A stretch of 64,000 nt of DNA from CAWEYO01 sp963813315 (GTDB lineage Bacteria; Pseudomonadota; Alphaproteobacteria; Rhizobiales; Rhizobiaceae): the NCBI GenBank assembly GCA_963813315.1, contig CAWEYO010000005.1:62001-126000 (forward strand). Reading direction: 5' to 3'. A program made the translations under genes and the position numbers. Below, one piece after another: positions 8,272-17,930 of the stretch. The notes under the pieces were generated by a model that saw nothing but the letters and a program-made list of their open reading frames with translations, was not told where the DNA came from and ran no database searches. Within the stretch, counting starts at the first letter, position 1; every line of letters starts with the position of its first letter.

Positions 8272-8586
8272 TTATTCTCCTTCGAGTTCCTTCTTCAGAT
8301 CGTGCAGCAGGCTGAGCCGCCGATGTTCGAATTTCCGCACCCACCGTTCGTAGACCTCGTGGAGCGGCACGGGGTTGATGAAGTGAAGCTTTTCCCGGCC
8401 ACGCCTGACCGTGCTCACCAGATTGGCCGCCTCCAATATCCCGATGTGCTGCGTGGCAGATTGCCGGGTCATGTCCAGGTTTTCGCAAAGCTGACCGAGC
8501 GTCTGCCCGTTCTTTTCGCAAAGAAGGTCAAGCAGCTTTCTGCGTGTCGGGTCGCCTAGCGCTTTGAAAACCGTATCAGCGTGCAT
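8272..8586 (-). CDS. ArsR family transcriptional repressor
   Basis: A 104-residue winged-helix regulator with the typical opening DTVFKALGDPTRRKLLDLL, the recognition helix region LDMTRQSATQHIGILEAANLV and the wing STVRRGREKLHFINPVP. The metal-binding cysteine pair of true ArsR/SmtB sensors is not seen at the usual place in the recognition helix, so it is probably not a metal sensor. It is the first gene of an operon with the SRPBCC gene. A perfect palindrome 30 bases upstream of the start (8616-8635) is the obvious operator, which suggests autorepression. Confidence 0.92.
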   Translation of the reverse strand: MHADTVFKALGDPTRRKLLDLLCEKNGQTLGQLCENLDMTRQSATQHIGILEAANLVSTVRRGREKLHFINPVPLHEVYERWVRKFEHRRLSLLHDLKKELEGE

Positions 8587-8615
8587 CGGTCTCTACTCGT
8601 ATGCGAGAACACAAT

Positions 8616-8635
8616 ATGCAGGTAGATACCTGCAT
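8616..8635. promoter_or_regulatory. palindromic operator, ArsR-type
   Basis: A perfect inverted repeat, ATGCAGGTA-GA-TACCTGCAT, between the divergent ArsR genes and nearest to the minus-strand one. Two-fold symmetry of this size is what a dimeric winged-helix repressor reads. Assignment to the minus-strand ArsR protein is by position. Confidence 0.7.
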
Positions 8636-8707
8636 GTCAATTGGCAGCAACGGCTGCCGCCAGACAACCAGAATGAGGATCCCTCAGCCGTCGTTAGTCA
8701 TTCGGTC

Positions 8708-8737
8708 TTGACATGTGACCATATAGTCACGTATTAA
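8708..8737 (+). promoter_or_regulatory. promoter with embedded palindromic operator for the fused ArsR gene
   Basis: A -35 element TTGACA (8708-8713) and a -10-like TATTAA (8732-8737) are 18 bases apart. Between them lies the palindrome GTGAC-CATATA-GTCAC (8715-8730). A repressor bound there would block polymerase. The transcript would begin almost at the ATG (8744), giving a very short or no leader. Confidence 0.65.
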
Positions 8738-8743
8738 GATGCA

Positions 8744-9574
8744 ATGGATGATGACGTTTTCAAGGCGCTTTCCGATCCAACACGCCGCAAACTTCTGGAC
8801 GCGCTGTTCGAGAGGGACGGCCAGACACTGAGCGCGCTTGAGGAACGGCTTCCCATGACGCGCTTCGGCGTCATGAAGCATCTGCGATTGCTTGAGAACG
8901 CAGGATTGGTGGTCACCAGGCGAGAGGGACGCGAGAAGCTCCACTTTCTCAATCCGGTGCCAATCAGGCTGATCTACGAACGGTGGGTGAGCAAGTACGC
9001 CGAGTACTGGTCAGTGGCACTCACAACCTTGAAGCGACAACTCGAGGAGGAACCGATGGATTCCATCAATGTCCGGCACCTGGTGCCGCTTATGCCATCT
9101 CCGGACGGCAAGGGCGCCATGGCGGTGTTCGAGATCTACATCAAGACGACGCCCGAACGCCTTTGGCAGGCGATTACCGACCCGAAGATGCGGGCGAAGT
9201 ACAGTTTCGGAGTCGAAACGCATTCGGACTGGACGCCCGGCTCCCGCTATCTCGCCTCCGTTCCCGGTGGCAGCATCGACATCGCTGAGGGAGAGAATCT
9301 GGAGGTCGACCCTTCGCGGAAGCTGGTGCAGACATTCAGGGCGCTGTGGAGCGACGAGGTCAAGGACGCGGGTTACTCCCGCGTCACCTGGGAGATCACT
9401 GCCGTCGGCGATTCCTGTCGGCTCTTGGTCATCCACGACCGCTTGCCCGAAGACGCCAATCCGGAGCTTTACGGCGGCTGGCCGATGGTCCTTTCCGGCC
9501 TGAAGACGCTCCTGGAAACCGGCGAACTGCTCACCACGCCCGGCTCGCTGCTTTACGCGCCGTCTCAGTCGTGA
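8744..9574 (+). CDS. ArsR-SRPBCC fusion protein
   Basis: A 276-residue protein joining two domains that are separate genes on the other strand. Residues 1-105 are a winged-helix ArsR domain (DDVFKALSDPTRRKLLDALFERDGQ, RFGVMKHLRLLENAGLVV). Residues about 120-270 are an AHSA1/SRPBCC domain (FEIYIKTTPERLWQAITDP, DWTPGSRY, GGWPMVLSGLKTLLETGE). The hydrophobic pocket of the second domain could pass ligand binding directly to the DNA-binding domain, making a one-component sensor (inference). A divergent intergenic region of 157 bp carries a separate operator for each side. The DUF1761 gene follows after 43 bp and may be its target. Confidence 0.9.
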   Translation: MDDDVFKALSDPTRRKLLDALFERDGQTLSALEERLPMTRFGVMKHLRLLENAGLVVTRREGREKLHFLNPVPIRLIYERWVSKYAEYWSVALTTLKRQLEEEPMDSINVRHLVPLMPSPDGKGAMAVFEIYIKTTPERLWQAITDPKMRAKYSFGVETHSDWTPGSRYLASVPGGSIDIAEGENLEVDPSRKLVQTFRALWSDEVKDAGYSRVTWEITAVGDSCRLLVIHDRLPEDANPELYGGWPMVLSGLKTLLETGELLTTPGSLLYAPSQS

Positions 9575-9617
9575 GGTCGGAAATCGATTCTGAATGCAGA
9601 AGGAAGGGAGAACTCCG

Positions 9618-10043
9618 ATGGATACTCATCTTACTCGGGTCAACTGTGCCGCAATCATAGTAGCCGGATTGACGGCCTTCTCCTTCAGCCTCGTCTGGTA
9701 CAGCCCGTTCCTATTCGGAAGCGTCTGGATGGAAGCCAAGGGCGCGGAGGCGACAGCGATGCCGGTCTGGAAATTCTTCGTGGCGCCGCTGCGCGAGCTG
9801 ATCACCGCCTGGCTGTTGGCCTGGCTATTCGGACGCCTCGGTATCGACAATTGGAAGGGCGCGGCCGCTCTCGCGTTTGGCCTATGGGTCGCGTTTTATG
9901 TGGTCCAGCTGGCGGGCGCGGTTATCTTCGACGGCATGCCGCTCGCTCTCGGCGCCATCCATGCCAGCGATTGGCTCGGCAAAATGCTTCTCATGGCGCT
10001 CATTTTGAGCGTCTGGCGCAAGCGGCAGCTACTCACAGCGTGA
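9618..10043 (+). CDS. DUF1761 family membrane protein
   Basis: A 141-residue integral membrane protein with about four hydrophobic helices: residues 9-30, 53-70, 77-100 and 115-133. It carries the YSPFLFGSVWM segment between the first two, which is typical of DUF1761. ATG 9618 follows the ribosome site GGGAGAA. No function is known for the family. It lies 43 bp downstream of the ArsR-SRPBCC fusion gene in the same direction, so the regulator probably controls it. DUF1761 genes next to SRPBCC/ArsR genes are common in alphaproteobacteria as far as I recall. Confidence 0.85.
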   Translation: MDTHLTRVNCAAIIVAGLTAFSFSLVWYSPFLFGSVWMEAKGAEATAMPVWKFFVAPLRELITAWLLAWLFGRLGIDNWKGAAALAFGLWVAFYVVQLAGAVIFDGMPLALGAIHASDWLGKMLLMALILSVWRKRQLLTA

Positions 10044-10318
10044 ACTTGCCGGACAGAGACGAGACGCGCCCAAATATGACGGCTTCCGCCGCATTACCTT
10101 GTGCCGTGACCGAGCCCTCAGGGTGAAATTGGCTACCCGTATCCACTTCAAGGTGAACTTGCGAGCCGACATCGCTTCGGGTTTGTTATGGGCCAGTTCC
10201 GGCACGGCTCGCGGCTGATCCGGCGGCGATCAAGCTGCTCAATCTGATCGCAAATCATGTGGCCAAGGGAATGGAAAAGACCCGTCTCGATGGCCTCAAA
10301 CAGTCCTGGGAGTATCGA

Positions 10319-11623
10319 ATGGACGAGAGCAGATCCGATGTCTTGATCCTCGGGGCCGGGATCAGCGGTCTCAGTGCAGCCTATTTCCTCGCGGGCCAGG
10401 GACAGTCGGTCCGCATCATCGACACCTACGATCAACTGGGCGGAAATCATATCTCCCGGGCCATCGGCAGTTACACCTACGACATCGGGGCGATCTTCTT
10501 CTGGAGCGACAATTGCCAGTTTGATATGTTCAAGGGTTTGCTCGACATGTGCGTGCCACTCGACTTTTCGATCTTCAAAATTTCGCCCTCCGGCAATATC
10601 ATCCGGTACCCATTCTCTCTCCGAGACGAGATCCTGAAGCGAGGCCTGATCGAGCAGGCCACGTCCATCGGAAGCCTGATCAAGGCTCGGCTCTCGCAGC
10701 GCGACATCCGCTCCGCCGCCGACTTCGCAAGATTTCACATGGGCAGCTACCTGTACGAACGGACCGGCCTTCGCCCCTATCTTGATCGGTTCTATGGTCT
10801 CTCAGGAGAGGAGGTGAGCGTTGCCTTTGCGGAGCGCCGCATGGCATGGCTCCGCAAATACGGATCAGCCGGCTACTGGCTGTCGCGCGGCCTGCTCGCA
10901 GTGAGAGTACAACTGGAAGGGGGCGCGCCTCCCGCGCTGAACACCTATGCCCGACCCCGTGAGGGTTTCCAACGTTACTATGGACGAATCGCGGAGGGCC
11001 TCTCGAAGATGGGCGTGGACATACGTCTGTCCAATTCCATCCGGTCCATTGGCGCGGCGGAACACGGCCATGTAGTGCATACCGAAGCAGGACCCTTCTT
11101 CGGCAATCGGCTGATCAGCACCATGCCAATTGCGATGACGGCCCGCTGGGCCGGGCTACCCGTCGCCGACAGTCTCGTTTCTCTGAACCTAACCACGCTC
11201 TTCTGCAGCTACGGTGGTCCTTCCTCGTTCGGCGGAACCGTCCTCTACAACTTTCACCCTGAGGGGATATGGAAGCGGCTGACCATGCACTCGGCATATT
11301 ACGGCCCTGTTGACGGGCGGAGCTACTTCGCGGTCGAGTGTACCCACCTAGCCGAGAATGTCTCCGTAGGTTCGTTGTTCGACGACTTTGCCTGCCATGT
11401 GCGCAAGCTGCGCCTTTTCGACGGTGATCTCAGGCTCGAGGGTTCGATGACGCTTGCCCACGCCTATCCGGTCTACCGTCACGGTTTCGAAGCGGCGCTG
11501 CATCCGCTCATACATGAACTCAATTCACGCGGAATCGAGCCCATCGGACGTCAGGGCCGCTTCGACTACATTCCCACCTCGGCCATGGCAATCGATCTCG
11601 TTCGCGAAGCGCTCGGCAGCTAA
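10319..11623 (+). CDS. FAD-dependent oxidoreductase (amine oxidase / protoporphyrinogen oxidase-like)
   Basis: A 434-residue flavoprotein with a Rossmann FAD-binding start, VLILGAGISGLSAAYFLAGQG (GxGxxG at residues 11-16), and an acidic ribose-binding residue about 20 further on (IIDTYDQLGG). Sequence such as GSYTYDIGAIFFW, and the C-terminal DYIPTSAMAIDLVREAL, resembles the NAD(P)-binding-like amine oxidases and UDP-galactopyranose mutase-type proteins that often act in glycan or polyketide pathways. ATG 10319 follows GGGAG by seven bases; an upstream GTG at 10259 lacks a site. It stands alone, so the substrate is unknown. It may belong to surface-glycan synthesis, but nothing nearby confirms that. 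Confidence 0.8.
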   Translation: MDESRSDVLILGAGISGLSAAYFLAGQGQSVRIIDTYDQLGGNHISRAIGSYTYDIGAIFFWSDNCQFDMFKGLLDMCVPLDFSIFKISPSGNIIRYPFSLRDEILKRGLIEQATSIGSLIKARLSQRDIRSAADFARFHMGSYLYERTGLRPYLDRFYGLSGEEVSVAFAERRMAWLRKYGSAGYWLSRGLLAVRVQLEGGAPPALNTYARPREGFQRYYGRIAEGLSKMGVDIRLSNSIRSIGAAEHGHVVHTEAGPFFGNRLISTMPIAMTARWAGLPVADSLVSLNLTTLFCSYGGPSSFGGTVLYNFHPEGIWKRLTMHSAYYGPVDGRSYFAVECTHLAENVSVGSLFDDFACHVRKLRLFDGDLRLEGSMTLAHAYPVYRHGFEAALHPLIHELNSRGIEPIGRQGRFDYIPTSAMAIDLVREALGS

Positions 11624-11752
11624 AGCCGCCTGCCAAAGATCTTTCCGGGCCAAGGCAGGCGCCCGGCGCTCGGCGGGGGGTCTCCAAAACCACCCTTAGA
11701 ATCTAATTTGCTCGAATTTGGGAATCCCCGCTTCGCTATTCCTTCCACCGCC

Positions 11753-11853
11753 CCAGAGCGGCGGACGCATTCATGGAATCGCTGCTCTATTTCTTTGTTT
11801 GAGCATCGGATTTTCCCGGAAACCGGTTCCCACTTTCGGGTCCGATGCTCTGG
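11753..11853. repeat. MITE-like intergenic repeat, family A (copy 1)
   Basis: Starts AGAGCGGCGGACGC and contains the core TTTGTTTGAGCATCGG, followed by the palindromic GAAACCGGTTCCCACTTTCGGG and GTCCGATGCTCT. The same unit recurs at 25455, 34759, 38870 (half) and 55795. Just after it (11862-11877) is TTTGAAGTTCCTGTCA, shared with the palindromic repeat at 52567. Confidence 0.8.
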
Positions 11854-11874
11854 TTGGTGTATTTGAAGTTCCTG

Positions 11875-13324
11875 TCACTCCTTCCTTACAGGCGCAAGTA
11901 TATCGAAGGGCAGATCATTGCGCTGTTGCGATGGTGTTCGAGCGTAGGTCTCGGTAGCCGGTGTTTCCGGGCTATTGAACTCGGTCCGCGCGTAGGCCTT
12001 CGACTGCCTGGGAGCCGCGACATTCATCGTCGTCAGCAGCTGCCCGGTCGCTGCCAGCAATCGATACTCGGCGAAGAGGGAGGCATAGGCGGCCGTGTCG
12101 GCCAGGACCTTGGTGTTGAAGCGCGTGTTCTGGGCATCCAGCACGTCAAGCAACGAGCGCTGACCGACCTTGAACTGTTCCCTGTAGGAGGCGACCAGGA
12201 GCTCATTGGTGGCCGACTGCCGCCTAAGCGTGGCGGCCAGCTCGGCTTGCCGGAAGCGACGCTCCCATGAAATGCGCACCGCCTCTTCGATCTCGCGATA
12301 AACCTGATGCAGAACCAGACGCTGCTCGCTCGTCCGGCGGATCTGCTCCTGCTCGTTGGCCTTGTCTATGCCGCCGCGATAAAGATTCCATCGGAGCACG
12401 ACCCGGGCCTCGAATTCGTCGGTCCGGCCCTCCACCACATCGACGTCCTGGCCGGCACGCGCGACCCCTTCGGCGACGATCTCGGGGCCGAATTTCGAGC
12501 GAGCGGCATCGACCTGGGCGGCAGCGGCGTCGATGTCGCTGCTTGCCATGTGGACGCGGGGATTGTTCCGTCTGGCCAGCCCGATCGCCTCATCAAGCGA
12601 CCTCGGAAGCACCTTCGCGACCGATCCCGGCTTCGACGTCCCGGTAAGCGGTATGCCGACCGTCTTGAAGAACCGGATCCGCGCCGCCTCCAGTTCCTCG
12701 GACGCCTCCTCCAGACGCGCGTCGGCCGCGTAGAGCCTTTCCTGAGTCTGCTGCTGATCGGCATCGGTGAGCGCGCCGCCCTCGATGCCCTCGCGGATAT
12801 CGACGAGGAAAGCCTGATGGAATCCGAGGTTTTTCTTCGCTTCCGAAACGATCAGCGCCTGCAGGATATACTCCAGATAGTCCTGCACCACGGTCAAGCC
12901 GATGAATTCGGAACGTTCAAGGACGCGAAACGACGCGCCATCGACCCGCGATGCCTGACGGTTCACTTCCGCCCGCCGCCCCCCATGATCATAGAGTTTC
13001 TGGGTGACGACCACGCGAGCTTCGGTGGGATAAAGCGTATCGTCCTCAATGGACAGGGCACGCCGCCCCGGACTGTCGAGCTGCCCCACGCCGACCCCGG
13101 CTTCGACGTCAACGCTCGGCAGATAAAGACCCTTTGCCTGGCGAAGCTCGAATTCGATCGCTTCACGGTTTTCAATGGCCTGGCCGATTTCCGGATTTCA
13201 ATTCGACCGCAACCGCGATCGCCTCCTTCAACGTAAGCGCCTCGGCGCTACCGCAAAACAGCACCGTTGCGGCCATGAGCGACGCGGCGTGCTTTCTTAA
13301 GAATGCAAATTGAGATGACGTCAT
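11875..13324 (-). pseudogene. TolC family outer-membrane channel, frameshifted
   Basis: From ATG 13324 a signal peptide (AASLMAATVLFCGSAEA) leads into the mature start LTLKEAIAVAVE. Near 13190 one extra A shifts the frame. In the next frame the protein continues (NPEIGQAIENREAIEFELRQAKGLYLPSVDV, then GQLDSPGRRAL...) through about 400 residues of outer-membrane efflux repeats to the stop at 11875. Both halves carry the duplicated helical repeats of TolC (e.g. LLDVLDAQNTRFNTKVL). Apart from this single insertion the gene is complete. It would form the outer channel of the type I secretion system next door. The stop codon coincides with the start of a repeat. Confidence 0.85.
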
Positions 13325-13778
13325 GCCACCTTCCCGCGTCTGCCCGTGTATCAAGTCGATGTGCCCCTAGGGTATGCAACTATCAAAAGTTCATGGTTTC
13401 GAGAGCATTTTGCTACCAAAAGGTTGTGTATGCGTGAAAATTCCGAAGCTGATGTAGCAAAAAGGCTACAGGAGCGCGCCCTCCCCCCGCGCCTTGCGAT
13501 CCCGCCGAGAAGCGTCCGCGCCCTCGGCCGTCTGTCGCGCGGCCTGCAACCATGCCGTGTCGCCATGGACAACGAAGGCCCGCGCTATTTGCAACACGGC
13601 CACTCCAAGTTGCATGCTCGTTGATCGCCTTCGGAATGAGTAAGCGGGTCGCTCTTCCACGGCGGCCCAGTCGTAGGTAATGTCCGATGGTGCGCGCGCC
13701 CTTGCCGATCCTGTAAGAAGAGGGGCTGCAGAAAAGGTCTGGTTCAAGTCGGCAACGACCTGACATGGATTGAAGCAT
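13325..13778. other. divergent intergenic region between tolC and the exporter
   Basis: It holds the promoters of both sides. A short frame begins at ATG 13430 (MRENSEADVAKRLQ) and reads on to 13624, but has no recognised domain. It may be the true but broken N-terminus of the ABC exporter. I see no terminator. Confidence 0.4.
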
Positions 13779-15714
13779 GTGACCCTGAACAGGCAATCGA
13801 AGTTGCGGGCAGACACCGATATCTTTCGGTCCTGCTTCGCCGCGGTTGCATCGTTTCTTGGCCGGCCGGGTGCGGATGCTGTGCTGTTTTCGAGGATTCC
13901 GCTTTCCGGCAGTGCGCTGGAGATCGACGAAGTGCGCCACATGGCGGAGCGGATTGGCCTCAATACGCGGACCTTCTCGCACCGGGATTTTCTCCGAAAC
14001 AGCTTTGACCTGCCTGCCATTATCTTCAGGCCAAATCAGCCGCCGGTTGCCCTTCTCGCGGAGAAGAACGGCGCCGCTTCCTTTGTGACCGGCGTCCAGC
14101 TGGACGGTCGCAACGAGATCGGAAGAGCTGAGCTCGAGCGCGAAGCAAGCATGGTGGGCATCGCATTTTCACTTAGTTACAGCAATGCCTCGGAAGAGAT
14201 GCGGGTTGGGACCGCGGAGAAAATTGAGAAGCGACACTGGCTTGCGGGAACCGTGGGAGCTTTCTGGTGATCCTACATGAAGGTTGCCCTTGCTGCCACG
14301 TTCATCAACCTTCTCGGTGTCGCCTCGCCGATTTTCGTGATGAACGTCTACGACCGGATACTGCCAAACAAGGCGGTCGCAACGCTTTGGGTGCTGGCTA
14401 TCGGTGTCGCTTCCGCCATGTTTTTCGACCTGATACTGAGGACGGCCCGCTCCGCTTGATCGACTATGCGGGGCGAAAGGCAGACCTTAGAATATCCTAC
14501 CTTTGTTCGAGAAAGTACTGAACACGTCGCTTTCCGCGCGACCGATGTCGACAGGCGAATATGCCAACCGAATCGTTCAGTACTAATTTGTGCGCGAATT
14601 CTTCACATCCAACACAATTGGTGTGTTCATCGACACCGTCTTCGTCTTCATCTTTCTTGCGGTCATCTTCGCAATCGGCGGCTGGTTGGTACTCATTCCT
14701 TGCATAGCGTTCGCTGCCAGCATCCTGCTGGGATTTGTAGTGCAACAGCGCATTGGCAAAAGGGTAGCCGCATCGATGAACGAGGCGGCACAACGTCAGG
14801 CGCTGCTGGTCGAATCCATTTCGACAGTGGAAACAATCAAGTCGCTTCAGGCAGAGGCATTTCTGCTACGAAAATGGCGCGAGCATTCCAAGAACGCTTC
14901 CTACACGTCGGAACGGATAAAGCAGCTTTCGGCCAGCGCGGCCAATGTCACGCTGTTCATTCAGCAGTTGGTTACAGTTGCCATCGTCGTGGCAGGCGCA
15001 TACGCGTACGAATTGGGAAATGTCTCCACGGGAGCGATTGTCGCGTGCGTAATGCTGTCGAGCCGCGCCGTGGCGCCGCTTGGCCAAGTCGCAATGACGA
15101 TTGCGCGGCTGCGGCAGGCGATCATGTCGCTTCGCATACTGCAACTCGATCATGTCGCAGCCTGAGGATGTTCCGGACACGGTCGGTTTCGTCAATCGCG
15201 CTATCCAATTCGGGCGCCCTGTCTTTGCGAGAATATAAACTTTCGCCTACCCGGGCCACAGACAGGCCGGTAATCAACGGAATGAATTTTTCAGTGCAGG
15301 CCGGGCGAGCGCGTTGGCATTATCGGTCGCATAGGATCAGGCAAGACTACGCTGGGTCGGCTGATCAGCTCGATTGTTCCTTCCTACGACGGGGAGAATT
15401 GCTGATCGATGGAATAGACGTTCGTCAATATCACCCTGCCGAGGTGCGAATCGGCGGTGGGCTCTAGGTAGGCGCAGGCGGGAGATTTGTTTTCCGGAAC
15501 GGTCAAGGAAAACCTCCTACATGGCCAAATATAGACGCGACGGATGGAAGAGATTTTAGATGGCTGCGACGTGCGAGATGGCGTCGATGAATTCGTGTCC
15601 CGCCATCCACGCGGCTACGACATGCATGTCGGGGAGCGTGGCAATAATCTTTCAGGAGGGCAGAAACAGGCAATTGCGATCGCCAGGCTTCTACTGACAA
15701 AGCCAAAGATGGTT
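13779..15714 (+). pseudogene. type I secretion ABC exporter (ATPase/permease), broken
   Basis: Order of remnants: a C39-peptidase-like domain without the catalytic cysteine (ALEIDEVRHMAERIGLNTRT), TMDs (VALAATFINLLGVASPIFVMNVYDRILPN; NTIGVFIDTVFVFIFLAVIFA), then an ATPase with Walker A GSGKTTLGRL and signature NLSGGQKQAIAIAR. It is interrupted by in-frame TGA (14268-14270), a deletion near 14455, another near 14500, TAA (14584-14586) and several insertions between 15157 and 15480. The ATPase stops just after KPKM, before Walker B, where it joins the adhesin sequence. The family is the LapB/LssB-type exporter of RTX adhesins. It cannot be functional as read. Confidence 0.85.
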
Positions 15715-17930
15715 CCCACGCCAGCCCCCGACGGTCAGACCACGGCAGCGCATAGCGAATATGTGGCTGACGCCACGAATACTGTCCACCTTCCGTCAGG
15801 GGTGTCGATCGCCAATATCCGGGTCAGCGGTTCAGACCTCGTTCTCGAGCAGGTCGATGGGTCGCTGATTGTCATCAAGAATGGCGCTGTAAATATCCCC
15901 ACCATAATGCTGGGTGATGTCGAAGTGCCGCGCGTTGCCCTTGTTGCCGCCCTGGCGGCCAACGACTTTGACATTGCCGTCGGCCCCGACGGTACGCTCT
16001 ACGTGGAGCGGGCACCGGAGACCAAGAGTTCCGGCGGTGACTTCCACGAGCCGCCTGGTTCAATCGGCGATCCGTTCGATCTGTCGGCACTCCTTCCGCC
16101 GACGGCATTGGCCTTCCCGCAATTTGAGCGTCGCGAAATCCAGGAGCCGATCCCGGAGATCGCCGGCGGTTCCGAACCTCCACCCGCGAATTCGCTCGAC
16201 GACACGCCGATAGCTGTGGCTGGCATTTCGACCGGCATCGTTGACGACGAGGGGCTGGCGGGCGGCATTGCCGACGGTATCGGCGACGTTGCCGGCGCGG
16301 ATACGGTTGCGATCGGATCGGTGGCGGGCCTGTTCCTGTCAGGTGCGGACACTCCGCTGAGCTACGGCTTCAACACGGGTGGCGGGGCCTTGCTTCCGGC
16401 TCTGACATCGGGCGGAGTCCCGCTGAGCTACACCATCGCAGCCAATCTGATCACGGCGATGGCGGGCGGGCAGACGGTATTCACTATGGCGCTCAATGCG
16501 GCGACCGGGGCGTGGACGTTCACGCTGTCGGGGCCGCTTGACCATCCACCGGGAGCCGGCGAGAACGACCTCACGATCGACTTCGGCGGCCTGGTTCAGG
16601 CTACCAACGCCAACGGCGACACAGTGACGGCGACTGGTGCCGTCACCGTCACGGTTGATGACGACACGCCGATTGCGGTAGGCGGCAATTCCACGGGCAC
16701 GGTCGATGAAGACGGGCTGCCGGGCGGCATTGCCGACGGCACCGGCGATGTCCCGGCGAGGCGACCGTTGCGACCGGCTCAGTGGCGGGCCTGTTCCAGT
16801 CCGGCGCGGACGCTCCACTGAGCTTCGGCTTCAACACCGCCGGTACGCCGCCTGCACTGACGTCGGGCGGGGTTGCGCTGAGCTACACGATTGCGGCCAA
16901 CCTGATTACAGGGACGGCCGGCGGGCAGACGGTATTCACGATGGCGCTCGACGCGGCGACCGGCGCCTGGACGTTCACGCTGCTGCGGCCGCTCGACCAT
17001 CCGACACTTGACGGAGTGGCCGGCGACAACACCGAGAACGACCTTACCATCGACTTCGGCGGCCTGGTGCAGGCCACCGACTTCGACGGCGACACGGTGA
17101 CGGCGACCGGTGCCGTCACCGTCACGGTTGATGACGACACGCCGACGGCCTCTCTAGAGCCGCCACGGACCATACCGGAAGGGACGACGGTCACGGGGAC
17201 GCTGGACTTTGAGGGTGGCGCCGACGGCGCGTCCGTGACGCATATCAACGGCACGCTGCTGGTGTTCGGCGCGGACGGCTATTCGCAGGAACTCGATATC
17301 GGCCCCGCCTCCTTGCAGGTGAAGGCGGACGGCTCGTACGTGTTCATAGCCCGCACCCCGACCTTGGGTTTCGAGTTCGCAACCGCGACGTTCACGGTGA
17401 CGGACGGCGATGGCGACACGGCGATGTCGCGCCTTGTCTTCGGGGTGACGGACGCGAACTTCCCGACCCCCGGCGCGGCGGTGGCGGCGGTGGACGACGA
17501 CGGGCTTTCGGGTGGCAACCCTGCGAGCATCATCGGCGACCTCAATGCCAACGCGGGCGACGCCCCGGCCGACACCAGCGAGGCGACGTTCACGGGCGTG
17601 CTGGGCGGCAGCATCGGCGGTGACGGCCCAGGCGCCAACGGCTTTGCGTTTGCGCCCTCGCTCAATGGCACGAAGGATACGGTCGGCCTTGAGACGGTGA
17701 CCTACAGCGTTGTGGGCAATGTGCTGACGGCAACGGGTCCGCGGGGCGCGCTGTTCAGGGTCGAGATCACCGATCAGGCGACGGGCGCCTACACGGTGAC
17801 GCTGCTCGACAACGTGCTGCATGCCGACGGTCCGAATGACGAAGCCACCGATGCGGTCGTCACCCTCGGCTATGTGATCACCGACGCCGACGGCTCGACC
17901 GGCCACCGGCAGCACCCTGACCATCACCTT

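Noticed and set aside
12307..13236. A 309-residue plus-strand frame over tolC
   Set aside because: Antisense shadow of the TolC-family gene; the minus frame shows the helical repeat pattern of the family.
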